Assembly: GCA_002722315.1 (NCBI GenBank)
Contig: PBLG01000011.1
Span: 1-64,000 of the forward strand
Source of the DNA: Lysobacterales bacterium
GTDB lineage: Bacteria; Pseudomonadota; Gammaproteobacteria; Xanthomonadales; Wenzhouxiangellaceae
Length of the DNA: 64,000 nucleotides
Direction: 5' to 3'
A program made the translations under genes and the position numbers. The notes under the pieces were generated by a model, which had not been told where the DNA came from, ran no database searches, and saw nothing but the letters and a program-made list of their open reading frames with translations. This document shows, one piece after another, positions 27,144 through 36,648 of the stretch; position 1 is the first letter of the stretch, and each line of letters starts with the position of its first letter.

Positions 27144-29330
27144 CGCATTCAGTTCGTCGCATCCTGCCTTCTTTTGCCAATCGCATTTGCAATCATCCCC
27201 AATTACGGAATCGCCCAGGTCTTCGATCTTACGCCAGCCGACGGCCCCGCGATCATTTCGGACCAGGTTTCGGACACCAACAAGGTCAAGATTCTACGCA
27301 TGCCGGACGGCACGCTCATCGCGGTGTATGGGCAAGGACAGGAGGTCGGTCAGCAGGTCTACGACCTGAAGGGCCGGGCCACACGTGATCCGTGGGATCT
27401 CGTGCTTCAATATTCGACCGACGAGGGCGAAAGCTGGTCGAAACCGATCAACTTCGACAACACCGCAGCGCAATCCTCGGCGCTCGGCATCATCGAGGAA
27501 ACCGGCGCACCGCCGTTGTTTCCGGCCGGTGATCCCAATGAAGGCTACGTGGACCTCGCTTCGGATCCACGCGCGATCGATTACCCGGGCGACTCGGACA
27601 AGCCGCAGGTCTTCAATGCCGGAAACAACATTGTCATCACCTTCAACTCAACCTACTGCCCCGCCGACGCCACGCAGTGGCCGGGGGAAGAACAACGTTT
27701 CCAGACCTACCTCTCGCTTCAGGGCGTCACGATTCCTTATGCCTGTCTCTGGGTCTCCAGGCTGCAGTGGAACCCGGGCACCCAGTCAATGCGCCCCGTC
27801 GGCCCGAGCGGCGAGTTGTATCTCACCGAGCAGATCACCAGCGGCCAGCGCTCCGTCAAGCAGGATGTGCCGGTGCCGCAGCAACCGGGTTTCGGCGTGA
27901 TCTGGCAGGAGGACCCGCTCGGGCTGCAGCTCGGCAATGCGGAAGGGCCGGGCACCGGCGCCTCGGGCGCGAACTCCACGGGCGGCACCGACGTCTGGTA
28001 CATGCACCTGGACACCAACAACAACAGCACGCCGGATTTCATCGCCAACGACTGGTCCGAGCCGGTACGCCTCACGGGCAATACGACCAATACGCGTGAT
28101 CTGGAAGGCCCTTTGCGCACCTCGCACGGGCCGGGTCTCTACGAAGACGGAAAGGCTGCCGCAGCGCGTCCCCAGTTGCGCCTGATCGGCCGGCGCGCGG
28201 TGTTCGCCTGGGAGGAAAAGAAAGCCACGACCGGGATCGACGAGGGCAAGTACATTCGATATCACACGATTCCGGAGTTTACCGACACCTCGGAATTGCC
28301 GATCAACGGGTGCATCCTCAGTCGACCGATCGAGAACGGCCGGCGGGTGCGCATCCTGACCCAGCCGTTGAGCGCAGGCAGCACCGGGATCGTCTTCATC
28401 TACAAGCAGGGCGACTTTACGCAGGGCGGGCCTTCGGACATCATGCTGCGCCGCGCGGTCGGCGGATATGACCCGGTCAACATCGTGCCGGCCGTCGACA
28501 CCGAGCCCACCGGCATCTTCGGCGAACGTTGCCGGGCGCACGTCAACAACCAGGACGACGACCAGGTCGGCGACGACGAGTTGATGGACGATCCGCTCAA
28601 TGACATCCGGTTCGGCACCCTGCACCTGCCCGCCGTGAACTTCAGCGGATCGGCCGCCTACCTGGACCAGCCCGGCACGGCGCCGGATGTCGAAACGGGC
28701 CTCAACCCGTATGAAAATGCGCTGGCGCATCGCGGCCAACTCAGGGGCGACACCGTTGTCGTCGGCTTCTCGCACGTACCGGACCAGGCGCGCTTCGATT
28801 TTCTCGACGACGCCATTCCTTACAACTTCTATATCCGTTCGTCGCAGGACGGCGGCAATAGCTGGGGGCCGTCGGTCAACGTCTCGAACCTGACGGCCGA
28901 AAGCGGCCTGAGTGCGCGCGAGCCTCGCATCGTCGGCACGCCGGGCAACGGCCCGGGTTGTGCGGACCCGCAGAACCCGACCGATCCCACCGATTGCCGC
29001 AACAACGACATCATGTACTTCGGGTTCGGCACGCAGACCAACGTCACCAACCTGGAGTTGCCCGAAGACGTCGACATCTTCATGGGCGCCACTCAGGACG
29101 GCGGTCAGACCTTCAGCGGAATACAGGCGATCACGGCCGGTGATGCACTGTTCGGGATCGCCGACGACGAAGCCGACCTGGAAACCCAGTTGAAGCTCAG
29201 GCCAGACGGGTTGCAGGCGTTCGTCGTCTGGACCAGCACGCCGGATACCACCGACGACGTCGCCTTCCGGGAACTCGAGCTCGACCCGGACCTGATATTC
29301 AGGGATGGCTTCGAGGATCCGTTCAACTGA
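27144..29330 (+). CDS. Secreted sialidase-like repeat protein with C-terminal IFRDGFE motif
   Basis: Signal peptide (FQRIQFVASCLLLPIAFAIIPNYGIAQ); Asp-box-like STDEGESWSKPI, SSQDGGNSWGPSV, ATQDGGQTFSGI; C-terminus DPDLIFRDGFEDPFN. Confidence 0.75.
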   Translation, partial: RIQFVASCLLLPIAFAIIPNYGIAQVFDLTPADGPAIISDQVSDTNKVKILRMPDGTLIAVYGQGQEVGQQVYDLKGRATRDPWDLVLQYSTDEGESWSKPINFDNTAAQSSALGIIEETGAPPLFPAGDPNEGYVDLASDPRAIDYPGDSDKPQVFNAGNNIVITFNSTYCPADATQWPGEEQRFQTYLSLQGVTIPYACLWVSRLQWNPGTQSMRPVGPSGELYLTEQITSGQRSVKQDVPVPQQPGFGVIWQEDPLGLQLGNAEGPGTGASGANSTGGTDVWYMHLDTNNNSTPDFIANDWSEPVRLTGNTTNTRDLEGPLRTSHGPGLYEDGKAAAARPQLRLIGRRAVFAWEEKKATTGIDEGKYIRYHTIPEFTDTSELPINGCILSRPIENGRRVRILTQPLSAGSTGIVFIYKQGDFTQGGPSDIMLRRAVGGYDPVNIVPAVDTEPTGIFGERCRAHVNNQDDDQVGDDELMDDPLNDIRFGTLHLPAVNFSGSAAYLDQPGTAPDVETGLNPYENALAHRGQLRGDTVVVGFSHVPDQARFDFLDDAIPYNFYIRSSQDGGNSWGPSVNVSNLTAESGLSAREPRIVGTPGNGPGCADPQNPTDPTDCRNNDIMYFGFGTQTNVTNLELPEDVDIFMGATQDGGQTFSGIQAITAGDALFGIADDEADLETQLKLRPDGLQAFVVWTSTPDTTDDVAFRELELDPDLIFRDGFEDPFN

Positions 29331-29360
29331 CCTTCGGCAACGGATGACCGGCAACGGGCA

Positions 29361-29404
29361 AGGGCCCGGCGATCCATCGGCGATCGCCGGGCCCTCGCTT
29401 TTGC
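29361..29404 (+). terminator. Rho-independent-like terminator
   Basis: AGGGCCCGGCGATC ... GATCGCCGGGCCCT perfect 14-bp stem followed by cgctttt. Confidence 0.75.
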
Positions 29405-29425
29405 ATTGGGGCAGGTAGCGCCGGT

Positions 29426-29448
29426 CAATAAATGTGATTTGGTTATTG
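29426..29448. promoter_or_regulatory. Inverted repeat in copA promoter region
   Basis: CAATAA-N11-TTATTG, ~20 bp upstream of copA ATG (29467). Confidence 0.35.
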
Positions 29449-29466
29449 TTTGCTACCATCGTGTCC

Positions 29467-31935
29467 ATGAACAAATCTGCCGGCCGCTCGATTTCGTTGA
29501 AGATTCCCGCCATGCATTGCGCCGGCTGCGCCCGGCGCATCGAGGCTGCGCTGAAACCCGTTGCGGGAATAGCAGCCGGTGCCATCAACCCGGCCTCGCG
29601 CAACGCTCGCATCGAATACAGCGATTCCGATGCACTCCATTCGGCCTTCGAGGCGCTGGCCGAGGCCGGTTTTGCCCCGGCCACCGAAAAGCGCACGGTG
29701 TCCATCGATGGGATGCACTGCGCGTCCTGCGTTCATCGCATCGAAGACGAGCTCGGGAAACTGCCGCAGGTCGTCGCGGCCGGCGTCAACCTGGCCTCGA
29801 ATCGGGCAACGGTCGAACTCGTCGAGGGCAGCGAGATCGCACCGGTGCTGGAGGCGATCAGGCGGGCCGGTTACGAGGCCAGTGCAGAGCAGGAGAAAGG
29901 CGATTCGGCGCGCAGGCGCGAAGCCGAGGAACGCACATCGCTGAAGAGAAGACTGATCCTTGCCGCGATCCTGACCATTCCGGTCTTCACCATCGAAATG
30001 GGCGGCCACCTCGTGCCCGCTTTCGCCGCCTGGCTGGACGAGAACGTTGGTCGAAACCTGTTGCGCTTGGTCTCCATGGTGCTTGCCACCGGCGTCCAGT
30101 TCGGTCCCGGGCTGGTCTTCTACAGGTTCGGCGGACCGGCGCTGCTGCGCCTGAGCCCGGACATGAACTCGCTGGTGATGCTGGGGAGTTCGGCCGCCTG
30201 GGGATATTCCGTGGTGGCCACCGTCGTGCCCGGTTTGCTGCCGGAAGGCACGGCCAACGTCTATTTCGAGGCCTCCAGCGTGATCATCACGCTGATTCTG
30301 CTGGGCCGCTGGCTGGAAGCGATCGCGCGCGGCCGGACCTCCAGCGCCATTCGCGGGCTGATGGAACTGGCGCCGGATACCGCGCTGGTCGAGCGTGACG
30401 GAGAGCCGGTCGAAGTCGCGCTGTCCGAGCTCGAGACCGGCGACATTGTCCACGTGCGCCCGGGGGCGAAGGTGCCGGTAGACGGCAGCGTGGTCAGCGG
30501 CAAGTCCTGGGTGGACGAATCCATGATCTCCGGCGAACCCGACCCGGTCGAGAAAGGCGAGGGCGACCCGGTCGTCGGCGGCACGCTCAACCAGACCGGC
30601 GCGTTCCGGATGAAGGCCGAGGCAACCGGCGGCGACACGGTGCTGGCCCAGATCATCGACCTCGTGGAGCAGGCCCAGGGCAACCGGCTGCCGGTGCAGG
30701 CGCTGGTCGACAAGGTCGTGCGCTGGTTCGTGCCGGCGGTCATTTCGGTCGCGCTGGTCACGCTGGTCGCCTGGCTTGTGCTGGGCCCCGAACCGGCCCT
30801 CAGCCTGGCGCTGGTCAACGCGGTCGCGGTGCTGATCATCGCCTGTCCGTGCGCCATGGGCCTGGCCACCCCGGTATCGATCATGGTCGGCACCGGTCGG
30901 GCCGCCAATTCGGGCGTACTGTTCCGGCGCGGCGATGCACTACAGCGTCTGCGCGACGTCGGACTGGTCGCCTTCGACAAGACCGGCACACTGACCGAGG
31001 GCCGGCCGAAGGTGATCGAGACGGTCGCCGCCGAAGATGTCGACAACAAGCGCATTCTGAGCCTGGCCGCGGCCGTGGAACGGCATTCCGAACACCCGAT
31101 CGGGCGCGCCATCGTGGAATCGGCAAACGAATCCGGCATCGGCATTCCGGATTCGGATGGATTCGATTCCGAAACCGGACAGGGCGTTTCGGCGCAGGTC
31201 GCTGGTGAATCTGTCCGCGTAGGCGGTCCGCGCATGCTCGAATCGCTGCAAATCGAGCTGCCGGACGCGCTGAGACAGGCCACCGACCGGCTTTCCGGCA
31301 AGGGGGCAACGGTGGTCTACGTTGTTGCCGACAAGACCGTTACGGGCCTCGTGGCGGTTGCCGACCCCATCAAGTCGAGCGCGAAGCGCGCAATACGGGC
31401 GCTTCACGAATCGGGACTTCGGACGGCCATGATTACCGGGGATTCCAGGACCACCGCCGAATCCGTGGCGGCCGAACTAGGCATCGACGAAGTGATCGCC
31501 GGCGTATTGCCCGACGGCAAGGTAGACGCGCTGGACGAGCTCAAAGGCAAGACAAAGGGCGCGCTGGCGTTCGTCGGCGACGGCATCAACGACGCACCGG
31601 TGCTGGCCGCCGCCGACGTCGGCATCGCAATCGGATCCGGTACCGACATCGCCATCGAAAGCGCCGACGTGGTGCTGATGTCCGGCGACCCGGAAAAGGT
31701 CGTCACCGCGATCGACCTGTCGCACAAGGTCATGCGCAATATTGGCCAGAACCTGTTCTGGGCCTTCGGCTACAACGTCCTGCTGATCCCGGTCGCCGCG
31801 GGGGTGCTTTATCCGATCAACGGCATGCTGCTCTCGCCGATGCTCGCGGCAGGCGCCATGTCGGCTTCCAGCCTGTTCGTGCTCGGCAACGCGTTGAGGT
31901 TGCGCAAGGCGGGCGACGGAGCCAAAACCGATTGA
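29467..31935 (+). CDS. copA: Copper-translocating P1B-type ATPase
   Basis: Two HMA motifs ([20 protein letters not shown]), CPC motif ([13 protein letters not shown]), DKTGTLT, HP locus, GDGINDAP. Confidence 0.95.
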   Translation: MNKSAGRSISLKIPAMHCAGCARRIEAALKPVAGIAAGAINPASRNARIEYSDSDALHSAFEALAEAGFAPATEKRTVSIDGMHCASCVHRIEDELGKLPQVVAAGVNLASNRATVELVEGSEIAPVLEAIRRAGYEASAEQEKGDSARRREAEERTSLKRRLILAAILTIPVFTIEMGGHLVPAFAAWLDENVGRNLLRLVSMVLATGVQFGPGLVFYRFGGPALLRLSPDMNSLVMLGSSAAWGYSVVATVVPGLLPEGTANVYFEASSVIITLILLGRWLEAIARGRTSSAIRGLMELAPDTALVERDGEPVEVALSELETGDIVHVRPGAKVPVDGSVVSGKSWVDESMISGEPDPVEKGEGDPVVGGTLNQTGAFRMKAEATGGDTVLAQIIDLVEQAQGNRLPVQALVDKVVRWFVPAVISVALVTLVAWLVLGPEPALSLALVNAVAVLIIACPCAMGLATPVSIMVGTGRAANSGVLFRRGDALQRLRDVGLVAFDKTGTLTEGRPKVIETVAAEDVDNKRILSLAAAVERHSEHPIGRAIVESANESGIGIPDSDGFDSETGQGVSAQVAGESVRVGGPRMLESLQIELPDALRQATDRLSGKGATVVYVVADKTVTGLVAVADPIKSSAKRAIRALHESGLRTAMITGDSRTTAESVAAELGIDEVIAGVLPDGKVDALDELKGKTKGALAFVGDGINDAPVLAAADVGIAIGSGTDIAIESADVVLMSGDPEKVVTAIDLSHKVMRNIGQNLFWAFGYNVLLIPVAAGVLYPINGMLLSPMLAAGAMSASSLFVLGNALRLRKAGDGAKTD

Positions 31936-31946
31936 CAATCGGTTTT
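31924..31946. promoter_or_regulatory. 23-bp perfect palindrome spanning copA stop codon
   Basis: AAAACCGATTG-A-CAATCGGTTTT; candidate operator for the downstream BlaI-like repressor or bidirectional terminator. Confidence 0.55.
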
Positions 31947-31989
31947 AGTGTCGCTATCGTGACCGCTTTCCCGTCGATTACGGCCATTC

Positions 31990-32400
31990 ATGCCCCCGTC
32001 CGAACCCAAACACGCCCCCCGTCTCGGGGAGCTCGAAGCCTGCCTGCTGAAACATCTGTGGACCGTGGAATCCGGCACGGCCAAGTCGGTGCACGAGGCC
32101 GTCGGCCGTCCGCGCGGCATTTCCCTGAATACCGTTCAATCGACGCTGGATCGCCTTCATACAAAGCAGCTACTTCGGCGCGAGAAGGTGAGCCGGGCTT
32201 TTCGTTATCGCGCCTCGGTAAGCTGCGGCTCGCTGCTCGCTGCGATGGTCAGTGAGGCGGCCGCGAGATTCTCCGAGGACAACTCGACTGCGATGGCGGC
32301 GTTGATTGATGCCGCGCAGCAGCTCGATCACGCGGCCCTGGACGAACTCGAGCGAATGATCGCGGCACGCCGAGCCGAGCCTGAGAACGGGCATGACTGA
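31990..32400 (+). CDS. BlaI/MecI/CopY-family repressor
   Basis: LGELEACLLKHLWTVESGTAKSVHEAVGRPRGISLNTVQSTLDRLHTKQLLRREKVSRAFRYRA is a typical BlaI wHTH. Confidence 0.92.
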   Translation: MPPSEPKHAPRLGELEACLLKHLWTVESGTAKSVHEAVGRPRGISLNTVQSTLDRLHTKQLLRREKVSRAFRYRASVSCGSLLAAMVSEAAARFSEDNSTAMAALIDAAQQLDHAALDELERMIAARRAEPENGHD

Positions 32401-33370
32401 TTCGTTGCCCGGGTTGGCCGGCCTCCTGGCAATCACGGGCGTGGTCGGCATGCTCATCGGCTCGCTGATGGCAGCTGCGGGCGCGCGCTTTTTCATCTCG
32501 AGGCACCAGTCGCCGGCGCTGCGCTGCCGGCGCGTCCAGCGCCTGGCGGTGCTGCCGTTGGTTACATCGCTTCTCGCGATTCTCGCGCTGCTGCTCCCGG
32601 CGCTGTTCAAGCTTGCAGGGCTAATCGACGATCATTGCCTGGCCCACGGTCTGCATCATCCCCATTTCTGCCTGCGCCACATGCCGGCCTTCGATGCCGG
32701 CCCGGTGGCGGTGACGCTGGTGATTCTCGGCGCGTGGCCGCTGGCCGGGCTCCTCCGCGCGGCGTTCGATCAGTTTCGACAGGCCAGGCTTACGACGACC
32801 ATCGCGCGGATTGCCCCCGAAGGCCGTCGCCTGATAAGGACCGACGCCGATTCACCGCGCGCGTTTCTTCTCGGAATCCGCCAGCCGCGGGTCGTGCTCA
32901 CAGACGGACTGATTCGACTGCTCTCGCCGGCCGAAAGACGAGCGGTGGTGCATCACGAAATTGCCCACGCGCGCAGCGGAGACCCGGCACGCCGGCTCTT
33001 GCTGGGTTTGCTGATGCCCATGCATCTGCCGCAGGCGCGCAGGCGTCTCATGCACCAATGGAAACAGGCGATCGAGGAACGCGCCGACGACAGCGTTGCC
33101 GCGCGAGGGCAGGGGCTGGATCTGGCATCCGCGCTGATCAAGATCCTGCGCGCTGGAGCACCGAAGGCTCCAATGGCCGCATTTTCGATGGGCGCGGACT
33201 CGGCAGACATCGCGCTCCGGATTCGCAGGCTTGCCGGCAGAGCGCCCGAACAGCCCGCATCCCCGTGGCTGGAACGGTCGCTGATCGCCGCGCTTGGCCT
33301 GACCTCGCTGGCCATTGCCGGCAAACACCATGTGGCCGAGACCTTCATCGGCTGGCTGGCCGGGCAATGA
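32393..33370 (+). CDS. BlaR1-like M56 membrane metallopeptidase
   Basis: HHEIAHARSGDPARR zinc protease motif, TM helices, overlaps the BlaI gene. Confidence 0.88.
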   Translation: MTDSLPGLAGLLAITGVVGMLIGSLMAAAGARFFISRHQSPALRCRRVQRLAVLPLVTSLLAILALLLPALFKLAGLIDDHCLAHGLHHPHFCLRHMPAFDAGPVAVTLVILGAWPLAGLLRAAFDQFRQARLTTTIARIAPEGRRLIRTDADSPRAFLLGIRQPRVVLTDGLIRLLSPAERRAVVHHEIAHARSGDPARRLLLGLLMPMHLPQARRRLMHQWKQAIEERADDSVAARGQGLDLASALIKILRAGAPKAPMAAFSMGADSADIALRIRRLAGRAPEQPASPWLERSLIAALGLTSLAIAGKHHVAETFIGWLAGQ

Positions 33371-34584
33371 AGCGCGTCCGGATGCTCACCGGATGGCTTG
33401 GCCTCGGAATGCTGGCATTCTGCGCCCCGGCCGATGGGCAACCGCTGACAGAGGGCGAGGCCGTGCGGATAGGCCTGGAGGTCGCCGCCTGGCGCGAGTG
33501 GGCCGATACCTCGATGGATGAAGCGCGTCGTAAAACCAGCGCCACGGTCCTGCTGGAGAACCCAGAATTCGAGTTCGCCGACGAGTCGCTGGATCTGCCG
33601 GGCGGAAACACCGACCGCTTCTACTGGCTGCGGCAGCCGCTGGACCTGACCGGTCGCAACTCGCTGGCGCGCGAATCGGCGCGTGCGTCCGAAGGCGTCA
33701 GGGCAGCCGACATCGACATGACCCGGCGGCAGCGCGCCACGGCGATTCGTGCGGCGTTTTACCGGGTGATCAGGCTACGAAGCGAATCCGGGGCGATGGA
33801 GACCTGGCGCGCCCGCCTGGCGGAGCTCTCCCAGGCCGTGACCGAAAGGGTTCGCGTCGGCGACGCCTCGCGATTCGATCACCTGCGAATCGAGCGCGAG
33901 ACCGCGCTGCTGGACGGCCGACTTGCAGCGACGCGGGCCGAACTGAATTCGACCCGCGACCGTCTCTTCGGAATTCTGGATACGAGCCCGCGATCGCTCG
34001 CCGGCCACTTGCTGCCACCTGAACCGCCGGCGCGGGAAACCGTGATGACCGCGCTTCGGGCGCATCCGGAGCTCGGCGCACTGCAGGCAGGCGCCGAAGC
34101 CGATCGCCTGGCCGCCAGATCGGCGGCGCGCGAAGTGTGGCCGGAAGTCACCCTGGGACTCGGTTTCAGGGAACTCGAGGACGGTCCGCTGTCCGAGAAC
34201 GGCGCGGTGTTTTCGCTCGGCGTCGAGGTCCCGCTGTTCGATCGCGGACGCCAGCGTCGGGCCGCCGCGGAAGCTGGCGCGGGTGCGAAGTCGGCCGAGG
34301 CGGCCCTCGCCGTCGCTCGGCTCGAGGCCGACGCGCGCGCATTGCTCGATGAACTGGCCATGCGTCGAAGTGCGGCGTTGAAGATGCGCATGGCGCTGGA
34401 AGGTGAAACGAACTCGCTGCCGGAGATTGCCGAGGCGGCCTACAGCGCCGGCGAACTCGATGTGATGAACCTGCTGGACGCCTGGCAGACCGAACTCGAT
34501 CTGCAACTGCAGGCGATCGAACTGGAATACGCGGCGCGCGTCGCCGCAATCGAATTGATGCAATTGACCGGAGAATCACAATGA
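33367..34584 (+). CDS. TolC-family outer-membrane efflux protein (CzcC/CusC-like)
   Basis: Signal peptide; two-fold helical repeats (LARESARASEGVRAADIDMTRRQRATAIRAAFYRV; AYSAGELDVMNLLDAWQTELDLQLQAIELEYAARVA). Confidence 0.88.
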   Translation: MKRVRMLTGWLGLGMLAFCAPADGQPLTEGEAVRIGLEVAAWREWADTSMDEARRKTSATVLLENPEFEFADESLDLPGGNTDRFYWLRQPLDLTGRNSLARESARASEGVRAADIDMTRRQRATAIRAAFYRVIRLRSESGAMETWRARLAELSQAVTERVRVGDASRFDHLRIERETALLDGRLAATRAELNSTRDRLFGILDTSPRSLAGHLLPPEPPARETVMTALRAHPELGALQAGAEADRLAARSAAREVWPEVTLGLGFRELEDGPLSENGAVFSLGVEVPLFDRGRQRRAAAEAGAGAKSAEAALAVARLEADARALLDELAMRRSAALKMRMALEGETNSLPEIAEAAYSAGELDVMNLLDAWQTELDLQLQAIELEYAARVAAIELMQLTGESQ

Positions 34585-34994
34585 AAAATACCCTGATCAT
34601 CACCGTCGCCGTTGCGGCCGCCATGTCGCTTGCCGCATGCAGCGATCACGCCCACGACGGAGACGATGCCCATAGCCATGAAGCCGAAGGCCACGCCCAC
34701 GACGAAGCCGCCGCGCACGAGCACGGCGCGGATGCCGATCACGCGCACGCCGACGAGGCCGGAACGGAGACCCAGGCGTTCTACGGCGACGATGTCGATC
34801 CCGAGCCGGCGGATACCGCATCGGAAGATTCCGGCTCCGCGTCCGGCCACGAACATCATGACGGGAGCCAGCACGAGCACGACGGTGAGGTTCATGCCGA
34901 CCATGCCGAAGGCGAGGGTGACCAGGACCACATGCACGACGACGAATCCGATGGCCACGACCATGGCGATGGTGACCACCAGCACGATGCTTAG
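34581..34994 (+). CDS. His/Asp/Glu-rich lipoprotein, putative metal buffer
   Basis: Lipobox MSLAACS; remainder dominated by H-x-H / HD / EH motifs (HAHDGDDAHSHEAEGHAHDEAAAHEHGADADHAHADEAG...HDHGDGDHQHDA). Confidence 0.8.
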   Translation: MKNTLIITVAVAAAMSLAACSDHAHDGDDAHSHEAEGHAHDEAAAHEHGADADHAHADEAGTETQAFYGDDVDPEPADTASEDSGSASGHEHHDGSQHEHDGEVHADHAEGEGDQDHMHDDESDGHDHGDGDHQHDA

Positions 34995-36597
34995 AATCTT
35001 TTTGCTGCTCGCGGTCCTTGTCTTCCTGGCAGGCTGCGGCGCCCCGGAATCCGACGATCATGCCCACGGGGCCGACGAAGCAGAACACGCCCATGACGAC
35101 GGAGCGGCGGCCGAGGTGGTCACTCATTACACGGCGCAGAGCGAACTGTTCGTCGAATTCCCGCCGCTGGTCGCGGGCCGGGGTTCGCGCTTCGCGGCAC
35201 ACGTCACGCACCTGGACGACTTCGAGCCGGTGCGGTCCGGCCGGATGGACGTCGTGCTTTCCAGTGACGGCCGCACGGTGGCGCGCTTTCGGGTCGAACA
35301 GCCGGCGCGCGACGGGCTGTTCACACCCACTGTCACGCCGCGAGAGCCCGGCGAGTTCGAGCTGAGTATCGAGGTCGAGGCACCGGGCCTGAGTACCGTT
35401 CACCAACTGGGTCGATACCGGGTCTTTGCCGGCCCCGGCGCCGCGCGGGTTGTTGGGGACGCACCCGCCGGCGAGATCACGTACCTGAAGGAACAGCAGT
35501 GGCGTGTTCCGTTTGCCACCGAGGCCGTTCGACTCGTTGCGATGCGCGCGTCGGTGCCGGGCGTTGCTTACGTTCAGGCGCCGGCCGACGGAAGCGCGCA
35601 GGTCGTCGCGCCTGCAGACGGCTATTTCACCAGCGTCGACGTGCCACGCGCCGGCCGGCGCGTCGAATCCGGCGAGATCCTGGGCTACCTCGTTCCCCGC
35701 CTCGGCGAGGGGACAGACTTCGGCCGGCTCAGAGCCGAACTCGAAAGCGCCCGCAGCCGGCTCGACCTGGCGCGCAGCGATGTCGAGCGCTTGAGCGCAC
35801 TGGTCGACAAGGGCGCAGTGCCCGAACGCAGGCTTGTAGAAGCACGTGCCGAGCTGGATGTCGCCGAAAGCGAATTCCGCTCCGCCCGCGGGCGCGTCCA
35901 GCAACGGGAAGGCGATGCGGCCGAGGCCGGGATTGCCTTGAGGGCGCCGGTATCGGGCGAAATCGTCGACGTGGCGATCGCACCGGGGGCGTTCGTGCGC
36001 ACCGGCGAGCCCATGGTGTGGCTGGCGGACGCAGACCGGCGCTGGCTGGAGCTGCGCGTGCCCGAAGCACACGCCGGCCGGCTGAGCGAGACCAGCGGCG
36101 CCTGGTTCGTGACCGGCGACACTGCCGTGGTGCTCGATGCCTCCACCGGCGCCAGGGTCATTCAGGCCGCCCGGCGCGTCGACCCGGCATCGCGCACGGT
36201 GGCGGTGACGATCGAATACCCGGTGTCGACCGGCCTTCGTGCGAACGCCGACGCCTCCGCTAGCGGCCTTGATGAATCCGACAGCAGGCCGATTCCCGGC
36301 GCGCCCGGCCTGATCGGACTCGGCCTGGCCGCGCACGTCTACGTCGGCGCGCCGAGCGAGCGCATTGCAGTCCCGAAGAGCGCGATCATCGACGACGGTG
36401 GCCGACCGGTCGTCTACCTGCAGAGCGGCGGCGAGACCTTCCAGCGGCGGCCGGTGGAGACCGGTATCCGCGACGGCGACCGGATCGAGATCGTCTCGGG
36501 ACTGGAAGTCGGCGAGCGCGTCGTGACCGTCGGCGCCTACGACGTCAAGCTCGCGGCCACCGGCAGCGAAGAGGTCGGCCACGGCCATGCGCACTGA
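34987..36597 (+). CDS. RND efflux periplasmic adaptor (CzcB/CusB-like)
   Basis: LVFLAGCG lipobox; HlyD-type VVAPADGYFTSVDVPRAGRRVESGEILGYLVPR and hairpin; GERVVTVGAYDVKLA. Confidence 0.9.
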   Translation: MLRIFLLLAVLVFLAGCGAPESDDHAHGADEAEHAHDDGAAAEVVTHYTAQSELFVEFPPLVAGRGSRFAAHVTHLDDFEPVRSGRMDVVLSSDGRTVARFRVEQPARDGLFTPTVTPREPGEFELSIEVEAPGLSTVHQLGRYRVFAGPGAARVVGDAPAGEITYLKEQQWRVPFATEAVRLVAMRASVPGVAYVQAPADGSAQVVAPADGYFTSVDVPRAGRRVESGEILGYLVPRLGEGTDFGRLRAELESARSRLDLARSDVERLSALVDKGAVPERRLVEARAELDVAESEFRSARGRVQQREGDAAEAGIALRAPVSGEIVDVAIAPGAFVRTGEPMVWLADADRRWLELRVPEAHAGRLSETSGAWFVTGDTAVVLDASTGARVIQAARRVDPASRTVAVTIEYPVSTGLRANADASASGLDESDSRPIPGAPGLIGLGLAAHVYVGAPSERIAVPKSAIIDDGGRPVVYLQSGGETFQRRPVETGIRDGDRIEIVSGLEVGERVVTVGAYDVKLAATGSEEVGHGHAH

Positions 36598-36648
36598 GAT
36601 CGCCGAAATCGACTCGCGGAGCCGATTTGCTGACGGATTCAGCCGGCA

